In this document: in pieces, positions 6,263 through 6,496 of the stretch
Layout: every line of letters starts with the position of its first letter
Numbering within the stretch: position 1 is the stretch's first letter
DNA from: CAVZLD01 sp964522605
Lineage (GTDB): Bacteria; Planctomycetota; Planctomycetia; Pirellulales; Pirellulaceae
DNA length: 6,496 nucleotides
Assembly: GCA_964522605.1 (NCBI GenBank)
Contig: CAZFWV010000380.1
Location: 1-6,496 of the forward strand
Reading direction: 5' to 3'
Position numbers and translations under genes: made by a program
Notes under the pieces: generated by a model
Database searches by the model: none
What the model was told of the DNA's origin: nothing
What the model saw: the letters and a program-made list of their open reading frames with translations, nothing else

Positions 6263-6285
6263 GGAGTTGAGTTTTTCGCGTGAAT

Positions 6286-6310
6286 CGCTTTCTGTCGAAG
6301 CGGACAGAAA
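6286..6310 (+). repeat. Perfect inverted repeat with an alternative overlapping stem in the leader
   Basis: TTTCTGTC (6289-6296) and GACAGAAA (6303-6310) are perfectly complementary around a 6-nt loop. A second stem, CGCTT (6286-6290) with AAGCG (6298-6302), shares bases with the left arm, so the two cannot form together. No T-run follows. It could be an operator, a leader RNA switch, or a weak terminator. Confidence 0.45.
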
Positions 6311-6370
6311 TGAGGGCCTGAATTCGCCGTCTGATTTCGCGGTGGCATTCAGGCGATGATTGATTCGGCA

Positions 6371-6496
6371 ATGGCCTCGTCAAATCCTCTCCATGCGACG
6401 CACGGTTTTCGATGGGCCGAGCTTGCTCGGGCACGAGCGATCGGGTTGTTGGCCGTGCTGGGATTCTGTACCGCTCTTGGTAGTGCACAGACTCCT
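6371..6496 (+). CDS. N-terminus of an exported protein (partial, runs off the window)
   Basis: An open frame starts at the ATG at 6371 and stays open to the last base (42 codons). It encodes a Sec signal peptide: a long n-region ending in basic RARA (20-23), a hydrophobic core IGLLAVLGFCTALG (24-37), and a probable cleavage after GSA (37-39), leaving QTP. An in-frame ATG at 6356 would add five residues; the frame is closed by a TGA at 6332-6334. Neither start has a good ribosome site. The cysteine in the core does not fit a lipobox. Only the export signal is visible, so nothing can be said of the mature protein. It follows the kinase gene by 396 bp and probably has its own promoter. Confidence 0.65.
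   Translation, partial: MASSNPLHATHGFRWAELARARAIGLLAVLGFCTALGSAQTP

Larger units (their letters stand above)
5975..6370. other. Intergenic region without a convincing gene
   Basis: The first 240 bp have overlapping open frames on both strands (5999-6238 plus; 6004-6246 minus). Neither has a ribosome site, a recognisable domain or a plausible protein composition. CGGCAAGCCG (6021-6030) is a short palindrome, and no terminator with a T-run follows the kinase gene. The last 150 bp hold a candidate promoter and two dyad elements, listed separately. Confidence 0.55.

Noticed and set aside
6240..6488. 82-codon minus-strand open frame at the right end
   Set aside because: It runs antisense to the signal-peptide reading frame, shows no domain and is basic throughout. 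The plus-strand signal peptide is the better explanation.

Overview
The window looks like chromosomal DNA of a planctomycete (probably order Planctomycetales; the genus cannot be told from this sequence). Four features support this: a secreted PQQ-type beta-propeller whose mature protein opens with DDWPQYRGP; an ECF sigma factor beginning TRPSLLERL and lacking an anti-sigma partner; a Hanks-type kinase gene directly behind that sigma gene; and stand-alone secreted proteins built from PEGA and GspG-like domains. Base composition is moderately GC-rich and even throughout. No tRNA, rRNA, CRISPR array, insertion sequence or phage gene was seen.

Layout. On the minus strand, transcribed leftwards from about 3850, lie three genes. 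The first is a secreted three-part protein (PEGA, SecD-P1-like, GspG C-terminal; 2583-3848). The second, overlapping it by 4 bp (ATGA), is an NAD(P)-dependent epimerase/dehydratase-like protein (1591-2586). After a 154-bp gap holding a perfect hairpin and a weak candidate promoter comes the PQQ-type beta-propeller protein (102-1436), probably a separate or only partly co-transcribed unit. On the plus strand, starting 240 bp from the first minus-strand gene, are an ECF sigma factor (4089-4802) and a membrane-anchored Ser/Thr kinase with a C-terminal PEGA domain (4802-5974). These two share one base (TAATG) and are almost certainly translationally coupled. After 396 bp without a convincing gene, the window ends inside the signal peptide of another exported protein (6371 to beyond the end).

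How the genes may work together (inference). The sigma-kinase pair resembles the planctomycete arrangement in which a kinase takes the place of a classical anti-sigma factor. The kinase has its catalytic domain in the cytoplasm, one membrane helix, and a PEGA domain on the far side of the membrane. The divergent operon begins with a secreted protein that also carries a PEGA domain. The locus could therefore be an envelope-sensing module: the kinase senses outside, the sigma factor responds inside, and one target may be the divergent PEGA/SecD/GspG operon. The gene order and domains are seen directly; the regulatory wiring is a hypothesis.
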